Assembly (NCBI RefSeq): GCF_002443255.2 | Contig: NW_019211455.1 | Location: 30,841,778 to 30,905,777, forward strand | Source of the DNA: Varroa destructor | Lineage: Eukaryota; Arthropoda; Arachnida; Mesostigmata; Varroidae | Direction: 5' to 3' | DNA length: 64,000 bases | Shown: positions 51,101-63,439 of the stretch, piece after piece | How positions within the stretch are numbered: the stretch's first letter is position 1 | Layout of the letters: each line of letters starts with the position of its first letter | Made by a program: the position numbers and the translations under genes | Notes under the pieces: generated by a model | Databases searched by the model: none | The model's input: only the letters and a program-made list of their open reading frames with translations | What the model was told of the DNA's origin: nothing

Positions 51101-54100
51101 GAGAGTGCGTAGAAGGTGAAATGTTAAAAAAAATTGACCAGCGAAAAACATACCGCATTCATGATGGCTTCTTATTTCTGTCAAAACAACTTTACTTTTC
51201 GTCAACCGTAATAATTCTGTCTAGAAACCTGCACAGATACGATCTGTGAATCGTGTACCTGTACATCTGTGAATTCAGGATGCTTAACGATAATCGAATA
51301 TAGCTTGATCTTTGCCAGCTGACAAGTTGTTTGCTATCCGAGATTCTCGCTGGCTTCGGATGGCCGACCCGAGCAGGTACACCTTCGAGATTCAAAATGC
51401 GAGGCTTACAAAGTTTAAAGTGCGAATTTTGAGCTGTTCTTTAAAGTACCGAGTTTGGGCCGCGCATGAAATTGCAACGGCATGATATCAAGCAATCAGC
51501 AAACAATTAAAAAAAAGGGAAACCATAGACAGGCACACGTACTTTTGGGTTATAGGTACAGGCTCTTCACTGTACGTATTATCTAGTTTTACCATTCTTG
51601 CCTATGTTGTGATAAGCGAAACAGTTAGCATGCCGTTTTAGAACAAATACATATAGGTATCAACGCGCAGGACGAGTGGCTGTAGGATGCACCTCGTTCC
51701 ACACCTGCTTGCCCATTTCCACCCCATAACGACATATATTGGTCCGGTTCAACTCAGCAGCAGCAATGAAAAAAAAGTTTGACAACGTAACCGTTCTGGA
51801 GAAATCTACGAGAGCTGTGGCTGACTCGGTGTGGTTGGCAAAGGTAACGTGAAGGCGTCTACAGAATTTTACAAAAACTTAGCAAGATAGTCCGACAACA
51901 TACCAAAGGCAAATGCTATGATAAAACGAAGGCCAACCTTTTTTAAGCCAAATGAGCGTAGTTTAAGGCAACACGTAAGAAAAATTGTATCTTCTAAAAA
52001 GCCACATGCTCTTTGTCGAATTCGAATGCACCTTAGGTTGAAGCCCTGTTGCTACTGAGGGGGAACGAGGTGCCTGATGATTTTCGTAAATGGTGAGAAA
52101 AGTAAGTAACACACCGCTTCTGTGTAATTTTATAGATGGTGCGTACCTGACAATGTGTTTCTAAAGGCCACAGTAACAACCTATCTTCTCGTTAATCCTC
52201 ACATATTATGGCCATCCGTACCGTGTGGTGTAAAAGTGCAGAACACTTTATCAGGACACTCATGTTCGCTTAGAAGCCCTGTGGTCCTAGGGTGCCTTGA
52301 GACCCATCTTAAAATGGTGAGAGCCTGTTAAGCATGCAATATTTAACGGAACGAGAATTTGGACGTGATATAGGTGCACATTCTCAACTCCCACCTCTAC
52401 CAGTGGGCTAACGACTAACTTATGTCGCTTGAAACCTTTTTTTTTCCGGATTTTGTAGATCCACAAACAAACAAGGTGAATCAATAAGGCTCAACAGATT
52501 TCTTAAATTGATGTCTGGGTGTGCCGTTAGAGTCATGATGTCGCCGACGGAAGGCTATCCGTGTATAGATTTTAGCTTTAAGACATAGTTAGACCCGGAT
52601 AGGCAAGCTTGACCAACAACTGATCGCAAAGCAATTCAGACATGGACAGATTACGCCTAATATACTGGGGTTGAAACTAGAAAAATTACCTTATTCAACT
52701 GAACGTAGCTGAATTGCAGTAAACAAAGTAAATTTAAAACGAAGGTCTCATTCTAGCCAGCCAACAATGGACCGCGTCAGTAAATGGTACATGTAAGAAC
52801 ATAATATTTTACTATGACGTTGCAGATATATATATATCCGTTCGTCGATTATTCATACAGGTGCTCGTCAAACTAAATGGTCACAAAATGCGCAATTAAG
52901 GGTTTTAGCTAGAAACAATACGAGCTGATGAGCTAAGGCTAGTAAAGGTTTCGCTCGGTTTCTATAGTGCCAATCCCTCGCTAGGTATTGGTTCGTTTTC
53001 CTTCGCTACTCCTCCAGTATTGATTTACAGTAGCTTGGAACGATATATTTTCTCTAATGAACATTTTTTATCCTAATACTAGGAGAAAACACAAGTATAC
53101 GCATATGTAAGTACGATATAATACTGTATGTTGTGAAGTGCAATATTAGACTCCCATAGACAACGCGTCAGTTGGTAAGCTCAAAAAGTTGTGCCCGACC
53201 GTTAGGGCCGGCCGGTTCTTCTTGGCCTTTTTGCTATACTATAGGTGCATTTGACGATACGAATACATAAACTATGAAAAACTTGTAAAGCGTATCAAAA
53301 TAATGCCAAGGGCATCTGTTTTTAGCGCGGTGCGATTTTACTGATATAGAATGGAACTGAATTATAGACAAGATGCTCAGCGTTTTTTTCAATACAACGG
53401 TTGACCCCACCGGACCGGCTAGATGTTTTGGCAACCTTAACATCTCTTTGATTTATGATCTGGTGATGAAGAAGTTGCAATACCTCATAATCACGTAACG
53501 CGGACTTGCTCTGCCCCGCAGAAAATGTCAACACTTTACAAGCACGCTTCAAAGTAAAGAAACTATTGATTGTTGACAAAAGCCAATGTCTAAAGGCAGT
53601 ACCGAACATGGACTTCGAGATACACGAGCCTAGCGCTTAAATATTTATGTCCTTCTTATAAGGCTTATATAATAGTCGACTAATAATGATAACAATGTCT
53701 AGGCTTTATAGGTATGTGAAAAGTATCTGTATTTACTCTTGTGTATTCAAACCTTTATTTGAGCTCTGTTCCTATAGTTTGTTTGACGAAATCAAGAGGA
53801 TTCATGTCTCGTCGGTTTCGTATGGGTTACAAAAAGAAATCTTGTTTCGTGCACTTATTAAAGTGAACAAAAGTCCGACTTGCGGCCCATTTATACAATA
53901 AATGAGATATGATTGCTCAGCTATTAATCATAAATACAGCTTAATCGTTATATAATTATCGGGTAATTGCCCACTAAATAATAAACAATGTTTTTTTTAT
54001 ATACTTAGTTCTTTCAAATGAGTTTTCTGAGCGCTTTTTTTCCGGTAGAGACAAATAATAAGGTTAAAAATTCGTTGTAAAAAGGTTTGCTTTTCAACTT

Positions 54101-54195
54101 CTTTTTTTGTTTAAATTAGTCTTTGTGTCCGTACTTTTTATTAATATTGTGGGTGTTATTACTGCTATGAGAAAACACGTTGTTATTATGAACTT
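48110..54195. other. No gene supported; AT-rich spacer
   Basis: The longest frames are 48105-48464 (minus, 119 codons) and 53322-53609 (minus, 95 codons). Both are unrecognised. From 48.99 to 50.09 kb and 51.4 to 52.28 kb almost nothing is open above 60 codons. AT-rich runs and short A or T tracts are common. No RNA gene, mobile-element end or CRE was noticed. Confidence 0.55.
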
Positions 54196-54201
54196 GTGAC
54201 C

Positions 54202-54227
54202 TGACTTGAAATTATGACTTGAAATTG
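54202..54227. repeat. 13-base tandem duplication
   Basis: TGACTTGAAATTA at 54202-54214 is followed directly by TGACTTGAAATTG (12 of 13 identical). It lies about 90 bases before the hairpin cluster at 54.3 kb. Confidence 0.75.
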
Positions 54228-54298
54228 TGACCTTAAGTCGACATTAAATACCTATACTACTATAATTATTACCGAAAGGATGTGTAAAGTTACCTTTG

Positions 54299-54390
54299 TA
54301 GGCAGACAGCAAAAGCGATACCTAGGCCTAACCGCCTAGGGGTCGCCTATTTCTGCTGCAGAAGTGCCTCATTGCCTGCCTCTGCAGGCT
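54299..54390. other. GC-rich cluster of three hairpins (possible structured RNA)
   Basis: The first hairpin pairs 54315-54327 with 54334-54346 (13 positions, one mismatch, one G:U, 6-base loop). The second pairs 54351-54355 with 54359-54363. The third pairs 54374-54379 with 54384-54389 (6 bp, 4-base loop). AGGCAG near 54299-54304 could instead pair with CTGCCT near 54377-54382 and close a multi-branch fold. Each stem alone is near chance; the clustering in one GC-rich patch inside AT-rich DNA is what draws attention. No known RNA family is recognised. Confidence 0.2.
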
Positions 54391-54399
54391 CCTAATAAT

Positions 54400-55575
54400 C
54401 ATCTACAGCGTTACCATATAGATCGCCTGTCAAATAGCGTCATCGCATGATGTCAGGCGCATGCTTTGGCGACATTTGAGCGAGCTATAATTTGATGCTT
54501 GAAGCTTTGTACATGAAGAAATACAAAATTATAAGAATAGATTTTATCGTTGACTCATAGCAGAAATATAGGACCATTGTAGGTCAAATCCATATTAAAT
54601 AGGTTTTACGAATTGCAATCTGCTTCTATCTGTAAGAAGTAACCTATGGAAGCAGACAGCACGTCAACGAAAACTGCTTTCAAAGACCAAGTGATGAGAG
54701 TTAAAATAAATCGGTGGTATAATTTCATTGTTTGCCGATTGTAGCACAAACGAAGTTAAACAGATCGTCCGATGACCGCTAGTCACATGATGCCTTGCCG
54801 TTTAACTATTATTTTGTTCAAATAAAATAATAAAAAGTGGTTCCTACGCCTGAACCAAATCAGCGGAGCCGAAGTCAGCTGTTATGCCAGATCTGTACGC
54901 TGGGGCGTGCACTGTTTTCTTAACCTGAATTAATGCAAAACAATAGCTGGGCGGCGAATTTAGTCGATGTTGCCGTATTGCAGTCCTCGAATCGGAAAGA
55001 AAAACAGCTTATTTCAGTCATTATTTCTCTGTACTCCGTAGAATACTCAAATCATAGTTAATTAAGGGTCAGAATCAGGCAAGGGTATATTTCACCTTAA
55101 ATTGACGACAGTCTTCCATAGTCCTACGTGTATTGCGTAGCTATTGAAAAAGTACTATAATGCAAGAAGATTGTCAAATTTGATTGACAAAATCACATCA
55201 CACTGGGCAGAAGAATCACCTGACCAAAATAGACTTAAAATACATTTTTTTTTTTTTGGCCAAGAAAGCTGGCGTTTTATGTGCGATTCGGCAGAAAAAA
55301 AAAACAAAGTAATTCGTAATTCCAATTACGTAGTAAAGTACTTGGTGGTGCACTGACTCATTTGGAAAGAATAATGGTACTATCGACAAAAAAACGTACT
55401 GTCTATAAGAAGAAATCGTCCCTGCGAATAATTATAGTTCATCTTCACAGCGCAAAGCGAGTATCTTCACTGGAGATGTCTTAGAGATGTTTACTGTTAT
55501 CCGTAATTTACACGAAAATGTATTGCTGAATCAATGTCCCAGGCAGTACATGGCTCCCGTTACAAATGACAACGT
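54400..55575. other. No gene supported
   Basis: Only one frame (55144-55356, +, 70 codons) is of any length, and it starts at a non-ATG codon. Poly-T and poly-A runs lie near 55245 and 55295. Nothing else is visible. Confidence 0.5.
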
Positions 55576-55579
55576 GTGA

Positions 55580-55780
55580 AAATTTTACAATTTAAATGAA
55601 CTACTCTACAAATTTGCCTTTAGCGAGACGATAGAAGAATATCGTGCCCCCAACGTGCCTCCCTGGCACCTGATCAGGAATTTCTCCGGTGCAAACACTG
55701 GTCTACTCTATAATCAGCTAAAAAAACAGGTTTCATTGTGTCAAACGAGGATACCGTGTTTCACGTTCTTCTGTCCTCGC
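55580..55780 (+). other. Coding-like frame, possibly a decayed element (unproven)
   Basis: A + frame is open from 55580 to the TGA at 55781 (67 codons, no ATG start). It includes RAPNVPPWHLIRNFS, and the peptide has a mixed, protein-like composition. A PPW motif followed about 30 residues later by an RNase H domain occurs in some non-LTR retrotransposons. The expected TDGS motif is not present in any frame just downstream, so this link is only a guess. The 400 bases that follow contain more short protein-like pieces broken by stops. Confidence 0.12.
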
Positions 55781-55798
55781 TGAGCGGAGACAAGGATG

Positions 55799-55829
55799 CC
55801 AATAGAACCATGCATGCACCAATAGAACC
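55799..55829. repeat. Spaced 11-base direct repeat
   Basis: CCAATAGAACC occurs at 55799-55809 and 55819-55829, with a third degenerate copy starting near 55831. Small local duplications of this type are frequent in this window. Confidence 0.7.
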
Positions 55830-55834
55830 CTAAT

Positions 55835-57350
55835 AGAATAATTGGTCAATAAAGGTAAGCAATTCTTGAGAGCGGATAACGTTCCTCAGATTGAGGCGAT
55901 AACGCGCCCAATACGGTGCAGATTAGGAAGACGGGGAACCTGCAGAAGGCATTTTCAAACAGTAGCATTAAAAGAATATGTGTTGTCGTTTATTTTAGCA
56001 ACCCCTCGAAGCCAGTGAAGAGCAAACGTTATTTTTAGAAATATGGTTAGAAACCATACCATTTAAGCACTGATTCAACTCTGATTTACGGAGACTGACG
56101 TTCCGAGATCACAAGATATATCTCGTCATCGATGCTCTGACAAGAACTTGATCCAGTACCGATTTTTCTTTTTTGAATGCCCGAATGTTTATAAGCTTTG
56201 CAGGATCATTGGAGCAGAAATTGAAGGGTTCATTGCCTACAATCGGCAGTGAGGAAATACATGGCATTCAGATTCGAAGTGCCAATGGAACATCTTAGCG
56301 TAACGTTTAGAGGCGCTGGAAGCTTTTATAGTTCGGCGTTAATTACATTGAAGTCAGAGAGAGGTTATCATTGCGAACGATGACCTTCTAGTTTATACCT
56401 CCTAATATTGGAGATGGTAGTTCTGATAAGGTCAATTCTGAAAAGGTGTGTCAGCAGAATTCGTAAGTATGAACTATGGCACTACAGCTCGCCAAAAAGG
56501 ACGAGCTACACTCGGAGGGATGCACTCTTCAAGATAACCAGTCTTCGAATATCACCTTAAATAATATTCTTGAACGACAGTAATCATAATAAGATTCTTA
56601 AACGACAGGAGAAGATTTTCACCCGAGCTCAGTCATCAGAACAACCTCCGAATGTGTTTACCCGGTTCGATTTTATTCTTTCCATACTATTAACATCTTT
56701 CTTGTGAGAACTTTTATTTATTGTGGCAGAACTTTCGCTATTAGTAGTACAAAAGCTCTGTGGTGTCGTCTAAATTGCAATAAACGCCACTCATGGGGCT
56801 AGAGGCCAGCTTCGCTTGTGTCCCAGCCAGCAATACACAGGCAACTGTGCACCGTCTGCTGGCATCATGCTTCTTAACCGGCGAGTTTGTTCAACTGATT
56901 ATTTGATACTTTTGTTACTTAGGGAGTATGATGTAATGGTAAATACTTAGGGAAAAATGATGGAACCGTAAATAGATGCATACACATATACGTAGAAGCA
57001 ACATCAGTATGACAAGTAAGTACAATAGAATAGGAAACAATCCTTAACTAATAAAAGGAACTAACTATATATTTGGTATTCATTATTAGTACTGCAAATT
57101 TACTTCTCCGTTTTTATCGGTGTGCAACGTTATACCAGCAGCGCCAGGCTTGTCGTGGAGGGGTCGGTTACGAAGCGTCTTTGAAGATAACGGAGCGCTT
57201 TAGCTACTCATCTGAGAGGAACTAATGCTGACAATCGAACAGTAGAAGATAACGTTGAAAAGTCTTCCGGTATGGCGGAGCTATCAGCTAATTCAGTGAT
57301 TTTACTGAAACTAGATAAATAAAGGTATCAATGACAGATTATTATACTGT
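55835..57350. other. No gene supported
   Basis: No frame above 60 codons is open on either strand. A near-duplicate segment occurs at about 56561-56580 and 56586-56608, sharing AACGACAG and ATTCTT. A weak A-box/B-box-like pair near 56625 and 56664 was examined and not accepted as a tRNA. Nothing else is visible. Confidence 0.5.
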
Positions 57351-57356
57351 CCATTT

Positions 57357-57387
<31 letters not shown>

Positions 57388-57393
57388 ACCACC
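57357..57393. repeat. Compound triplet microsatellite (GTC)n(GCC)n(ACC)n
   Basis: A 37-base tract changes from GTC to GCC to ACC units. The successive unit changes suggest one expanding triplet array with point mutations spread by slippage. It is one of the most GC-rich stretches in the window. No open frame with coding character spans it. Confidence 0.85.
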
Positions 57394-57399
57394 TTTGTC

Positions 57400-60300
57400 A
57401 CTACCAATTCGGCACGAAATGATAATTGAATACATATCGATCCAATTTTATTTAGCTTCCTTTATTGAGATGGATATTTTATTTTTAAGATAACGGAATA
57501 CAGCATCGACATGAGTGTGGCTGTATGGGAACATATTTCCGCACGGATACCCGGGGCAATAAAATCAAACATAATTCCTTGATGCTGCTGGGAAAGGGGC
57601 AAAGCGACTCTATTCACCGGGGCTGAATAGTCTATGTTATAGATTAGTTTTCATCGAAACGCAATATCTCTAGTACTGTTTCTACGAATCAAGGAAGAAG
57701 TTCTTTCGTACACAGGTTGGTTGAATTCGAGTGGTATTCCCGTATTGGCAGGCAGTTGTTTTTGCTTGTGACCCACGTAGTGAGAGATAGCTAGTTTTAG
57801 CAAGTGAGACATCGCGCTGCATGAAACATCAGTTTCAATACACTGTCATTAATACTCTATGGAAACCTTACGTTCCATTCGGGCCTAAATGGGTAATCAT
57901 TACATCACTAGTACCATCAAATATGTTGAAATGTGTTTCTAGTAATAATAATAAAATCGTGTACTACAGAAGTAGTATTTGTAATGCTTCTGTAATACAT
58001 GCTACACTTATTTCGTAGTCAAACAGAGAGCGATTAACAAAGACGAAAATAACCTTTACAACAGACAGCTTAGTCCAACCCAGCTAGCGTAACCCAGTCT
58101 TATAAGCTTCAAGTTTCAGTTGTTTTAATGTATACTTAGGCAAATCATTTGATTCAAAACGTAACAAACCGAAAAATAGTAAGCATCTCCCCGGTACAAC
58201 TCAGAGAAACTGGTTCAGTTATATGCTGAGAAAATCGTGGCTTTCGGGTGCGGCCCCGGAGATCACCACGTATGCGTCGATGCCCGAACGTCGATTCGTG
58301 CAATAATGTAAAATAACGATACCTGGACCGAATGGCTGTCACCGCCTTACAGGTGTGATAACACGAGAGTCTATCAAGCATTTTTCCTATATTTTATACA
58401 TGAAATAGATTTTTTGAAAATTCATTATTATTTCGATATTGTTTTTAGCCGCACCAAATGTGTAGGAACGAGATTAGAAGAACTATTGTTAAAACAATCT
58501 ACATCTAGAAACATCCGTACAATTCCTTCCTTTGCAGGTGATAAGCCAACGTGTAGATAACGACGATTTCCATTCTACTAGCAAAAGCACACCGTATACA
58601 ATTAAATGGGCGTAAATATTTTTTTTTTTTGGAACCACAGTTTGTTCTATTTGATAGAACAAGTGTAGGAGCTTCAAAATCCCAAGTGTTCGCCTGTGCA
58701 GACGACCTGCCAATGACTAACTTCTACGAAGTACGTACGCGTCTTTGAACAATGTTTACAAACGGTCAGCCCGGGTACATCTGTTTTTGGGTCTGGCGCA
58801 TTTAACAACCGCACATTTCCATTACTGCCGACTTTTAGTACTGTGATGAGAATTCTTCGGACAGTCATTATTGTCAATAATCCGAAGGGGTGTTGCGTCC
58901 GGTATGGCGCGCGGAGCTAAAGCTGAGTTGAACTTTAGTCACAAGCTTACATTGATTTGAAATAATCGATCACTCCGGTAGCAGTCGACAAATCGAGGGT
59001 GTAAAAGATTGCTCTTCACTAAAAAAAAAATGAAAACACCTCCTCACAGCAAATAAGCAAAAAGTATCTAAGTTGTATTAAAACGCAGTGTAACTGGCGC
59101 CATCCGTAGTGCGCATTTCAAACAAAATCGGCACCCAAATAGTGCCTTATTACGTTTGTCTTTGTGAGCATATCTTCTTCAGCTTAACATTGTCACACGT
59201 GGCAAAAATTGCATTTTTACTGGATAATAACATTATGTAAGTAGTTTAATAAAGTAACGTTCACGATAAACGGCTTTACGGGGTAAAAATATGACTCTTG
59301 CTTGGTTAGCTTTACAGTATTTGATTTGTCGTGTGTGGTATCTATAGGTATTGCAGTTTATATATACATGATGCACTTTGTATTTGCAAAAAAAAACACT
59401 GTTTGAGTGATGTCTCTATTCACTTGTTAGTTTAATTGTAAAAATCTACGCCTAATAAATATCGGCAGATACATTCCAATAAAGCGTCTAGCTGTTTCCA
59501 CAGTTGTAATTTTACTGTTATAGTAAAAATTATAGTTGAAAACTTTTGTTTTCTGGAATAGATGTGTTCTTGAACTAACGGAAATTCACATCCCTATTTC
59601 TCAATTTGGAGTACCGGAAGTTAGTTCGCTGATGCTTCTAACAGAAAACTTAATACAGAAGGTCACCGCCGCAAGCAATTATGTAGCTAGCTCACAAACA
59701 ATTTTCAATGGTCGTCCGCGAGGCACATAAGGTGGATGCACGTAATACTAATAGCACGCTCTAAGCAAACCAATCATTTTCACGTACACGTATGGATGAC
59801 GGCGTTCAGTCATCTGAAAGGCGTATAGCATCAAATACGCTTCATTTTAGAAGTTAATTAGCCCAAGAGTAAAAACATGCAAAGTTAATCGTGCAGCCAT
59901 ATGCGTGGCCTTATTACTAAAACTATTTGTTTTTATTTTATTTTATTTTGTATTACTCAAATAGCGTTAACAGTAACATGTTAACAGAGAGCTCTCGATT
60001 GAAGTCCTATACATTGTTAGACTTAGGTAGCGGAGTAGTTATTCCCCACTATAAAATAATGGAGTGTGACTTTAGCATTGGCGGAGTCTGCTGTGTCTCT
60101 ACTATTAGACAGACCTTCGCAAGTCATATTTGTTTAACGATTATACTTAGCAAATGTTACGCATTTGCTACCATTGTCGCTCGCACACAGGTTGGAAAAC
60201 TTAAGCTCTGCTTGGTATGACCAAGGAGTCAAAAGTTCTTCCAGAACAAGTGGATTTTTTTATTGTTTCATCATTTTTTTATTCAATTGCTTCCAGACCA

Positions 60301-63000
60301 GCTTTTTTTTTACCGCAGGCAAGAAAAGTGCCCACCCGCTCACCTTTGCTCAGCCTTTTCCTCATATTGGTCAGCCGCAAGTGTGCTAAATAGCTTCAAG
60401 TAACGTATTCCGCTTTAGACATACAGAGGTCTCCACCGATGACAGATTCTGAGGGGCGAGGTTGGGTTTGCTGCCTAACAAGCGGCACCTTTCATTGTGT
60501 ATACTATTCTAAATGAAGCCTTTCTTGAGATCGAGGGCGCAGATCCACATATGTAAAGCGCGAATTATACAGGGCACACAAACGCAGCTCTTCATAGTTC
60601 ACAGTTTGCCACCATTGTAAGAACTTTAGGATTTATCTTTTACAGGCTAGTTTTGACTACTCTTTCAGCGACAATTACGAGTTGACATTAGAACGCAAAT
60701 CATGGAACTGGGCTTTTGATACAACATTATAGGAATTGCTTCAAATCAGCCCACATTGCCAACTACGCTTGCCCTGACGAAAGATTTGGTGGCTCCTCGT
60801 GAATAACAACGATAGATAGGATTCTAACTGCACAGCAGAAACTTCGGGAGTTTCGATTTAGCTCGTACTCTTGAATTAACTCTCTAGCCATTTCACAACC
60901 AATACCTTATTCGTAGTGTATCCGCTTAACATCACCAACACTATAGGCTACAAATATGATAAGCTCAGAGCATTTCACTACAATATCTTAGAAGTAACGT
61001 TAAAGCGGTGGAGATGTAAAGAAAGTTACTTGGCGGATGGGTATGCTGACAGTTTAGTCGACATATCGTACAGGCGAAGCGTAGAAAGAGTTTACTTCTT
61101 AATGTGGGCCTCTTTCTTTCTAGGGAAAACGTCTTATGTGTGTCTCGATCGAGGGGATAAACAGTTCGCACCGTCACAGAATCACCGTTTACTTGACATC
61201 AAACAGCAATTATATCCGCGCAAGGATGCTGTTAGCGTTATCGAAGGCCGCCCTGTTCCTCCCTAGTGTCGTCGTAATTCAGAAAACGTTCTTCCGTTTT
61301 CGAAGGAAACTTTAAAAACGAGGAAAAAACGGTCCCTTTTTGACCATTGTGAGGTCAAACGGTGATGCTGACCAAAGTAACTGCCGCGTTCTTATGTAGT
61401 TGATGCATACACATCGGTTTGTCGACAGAACGCTTCTAAATACGTCGCTTTCTCGTAAACTAGGATGTACTAGGCTTTTTTGCGTCTGAACAAACGTCGA
61501 ACAAGCAGTCGCGTCACCCAGTAAACCGCCAGGCTTTTTACTGAAGTTACTTTATAACGACATACGTTATTAAGGTTTTATGGCAAAGGCGCCAGGGTGC
61601 ATAAAACAGACATGCTATATGTACATATTAATTCCCTGCCAGAGCACGGCAGGTTCTTCATGAAGTGGGTCATTTACGGTTCTCTTGTCGGCAATAGGTG
61701 CGCATAAAATAATATGGTTAGATCTGGTATTTGTCTCGACCATGTCCAAATTTGTGAGATGTTTGTGGATACGTTCGAAGATCTGTTTATCATTGACGTT
61801 GAATCTGTCAATGACTGGCAAGATTTGTAGCTCTCTTTCTACATTGACATGTGAAGGGAGCGCGTTTTGCATGTGCGCTCTCAACTTCGTCAGGTCTCTC
61901 AGCGTCTTTGTTAAGCTTGGATACCACCACAGGGTCTGTGTGTGTCAGGAGTGGCTCAGGACATACCTTGAAGAGCCGGATACACAATGACTCCGTTATG
62001 AGGAAATAAGTGGTATTTGTACTACTGCAACGGTTCCACTATGGCCATTCCAGTGTTAGCAGGACACTAACCAAGATGAACGACAAAGACAAAATAACTA
62101 TCCGAACGGTTTCATTCAGATCAGATCTTAAGCATCTCCAATGCTAACAATGTATGTACAGAGCACAGCTCCATATAAATGCTCATGGCTAAATATACGT
62201 ATATATAGCCAACATTCGTGCCTTAAATGAACAGGACGTGGTCGCCGGTGCTTTTTACAAAACATAACAATGAGTAATTGTGTACTGATTTCTATTTAAC
62301 GACGACAGACACGTTACAGCTTATTGCACGTTTACGTGACCTGCTTTTGTTATTATATTACTGTGTCGAGCTTTTCTCCTACGTGTTTCTGTCATTGTTC
62401 TTATTGTATCATGGTCAGTAAGTTTCTTCCTTAAGAAACGTAGGTTGGGTGGAACATTCTGTTGTAGAAGCGGGTTTTCCTTGCTGTGACCTCGAAAGCA
62501 GGCGAAACAGGCCATCCGAAATAAAGAACAGCTAATACGAATAATTCGTCATAGCATACTCTAATGATGCCAGGGAAGGATACGCTCGCAATGATGTCCA
62601 GGCATAATCGCTCGGTGATGACAAGCAGAAAAACTATCATAGTACAAAGGCTACGCAGGGCACGATACACACGAGTTTCTCGTATGCACTTATCGTAGAA
62701 AATAACAACTGACTACAATAGTGTCATCTGATACACGTTCAAATGCGTGGGGTAGCTATAATTTGCAACATAGCTGGGCAACGTGTTATGTTTTTACATT
62801 ACGTTGAAATAAAATACGTGATCACGCTTTACCGCTGTACGCAGTGAAAAGTTAACGAATCAGGTTTGTAAAAATTAATCATGACTTTCGGTTAGCTAGA
62901 AACTACCTTGACATAGTTCAGCATTCATCTCAAAATGATCGTATTTTTACTAATTCATGAATCATATCGTTTTTTGTTGGTTATATGAGCGTGACCGATA
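57400..63000. other. No gene supported; AT-rich spacer
   Basis: Open frames reach 116 codons (60916-61266, +, non-ATG start), 101 codons (61685-61990, +) and 97 codons (59927-60220, +). I recognise no domain in any of them. A (TTTTA)n tract lies at 59931-59949 and a 10-base T run near 58620-58630. There is no RNA gene or mobile-element boundary I can support. Confidence 0.55.
59931..59949. repeat. (TTTTA)n microsatellite, about 4 units
   Basis: Near-perfect pentanucleotide repeat in T-rich DNA. The + strand frame across it reads as Phe/Tyr/Leu only because of the repeat. Confidence 0.8.
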
Positions 63001-63036
63001 TACTGTAGTAATAATACACAATAACCGTTTGTAGGA

Positions 63037-63056
63037 TCATCCATTGTCATCCATTG
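63037..63056. repeat. Perfect 10-base tandem duplication
   Basis: TCATCCATTG occurs twice head to tail (63037-63046 and 63047-63056) without mismatch. Confidence 0.85.
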
Positions 63057-63059
63057 GAT

Positions 63060-63390
63060 ATACATGCGCGTTGGAGACACATGCATCATCATCGAAAACG
63101 TATCTCCACATGTAACAACGTCGACACACTTGAAGACTCTTCAGGGAGGCCTACATAGCATACAAAACGACGAAAAGAGCTCCCATCTTGTTCATCTGCT
63201 TGACGCCCAATCTCTCTTCACGAGTAGAACAAGAGGCCTGATGGCTGTCAATATGCGACGTCCACTACGAAACCCGAACTGATGAAGTCGAAACAAACAT
63301 CGTCCAGTCCGACAATAACACGATGTCAACCCACGAAGCTATGGGGGGTAGACTGCGTTCTGTCATCGTGGTGGTTTGATGTCATTATAT
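63060..63390. other. No gene supported
   Basis: One 72-codon + frame (63064-63282) contains many His, Thr and Ser codons and no recognised motif. Nothing else is visible. Confidence 0.45.
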
Positions 63391-63396
63391 CTCACC

Positions 63397-63433
63397 TCGT
63401 GTAGTAGTAGTAGTAGTAAGTGCCACTACACGA
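63397..63433. repeat. (GTA)6 microsatellite inside a 9-bp inverted repeat
   Basis: TCGTGTAGT (63397-63405) and ACTACACGA (63425-63433) are perfect inverted copies. The (GTA)6 tract (63401-63418) begins inside the left arm and fills most of the loop. The array may have expanded from the GTAGT at the edge of a small hairpin. Confidence 0.75.
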
Positions 63434-63439
63434 TTTAGT

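Noticed and set aside
56620..56675. A-box-like AGCTCAGT followed by a GGTTCGA B-box core
   Set aside because: The spacing between boxes is too short, the T-stem does not pair, and the anticodon arm does not form. Judged a chance resemblance to a tRNA.
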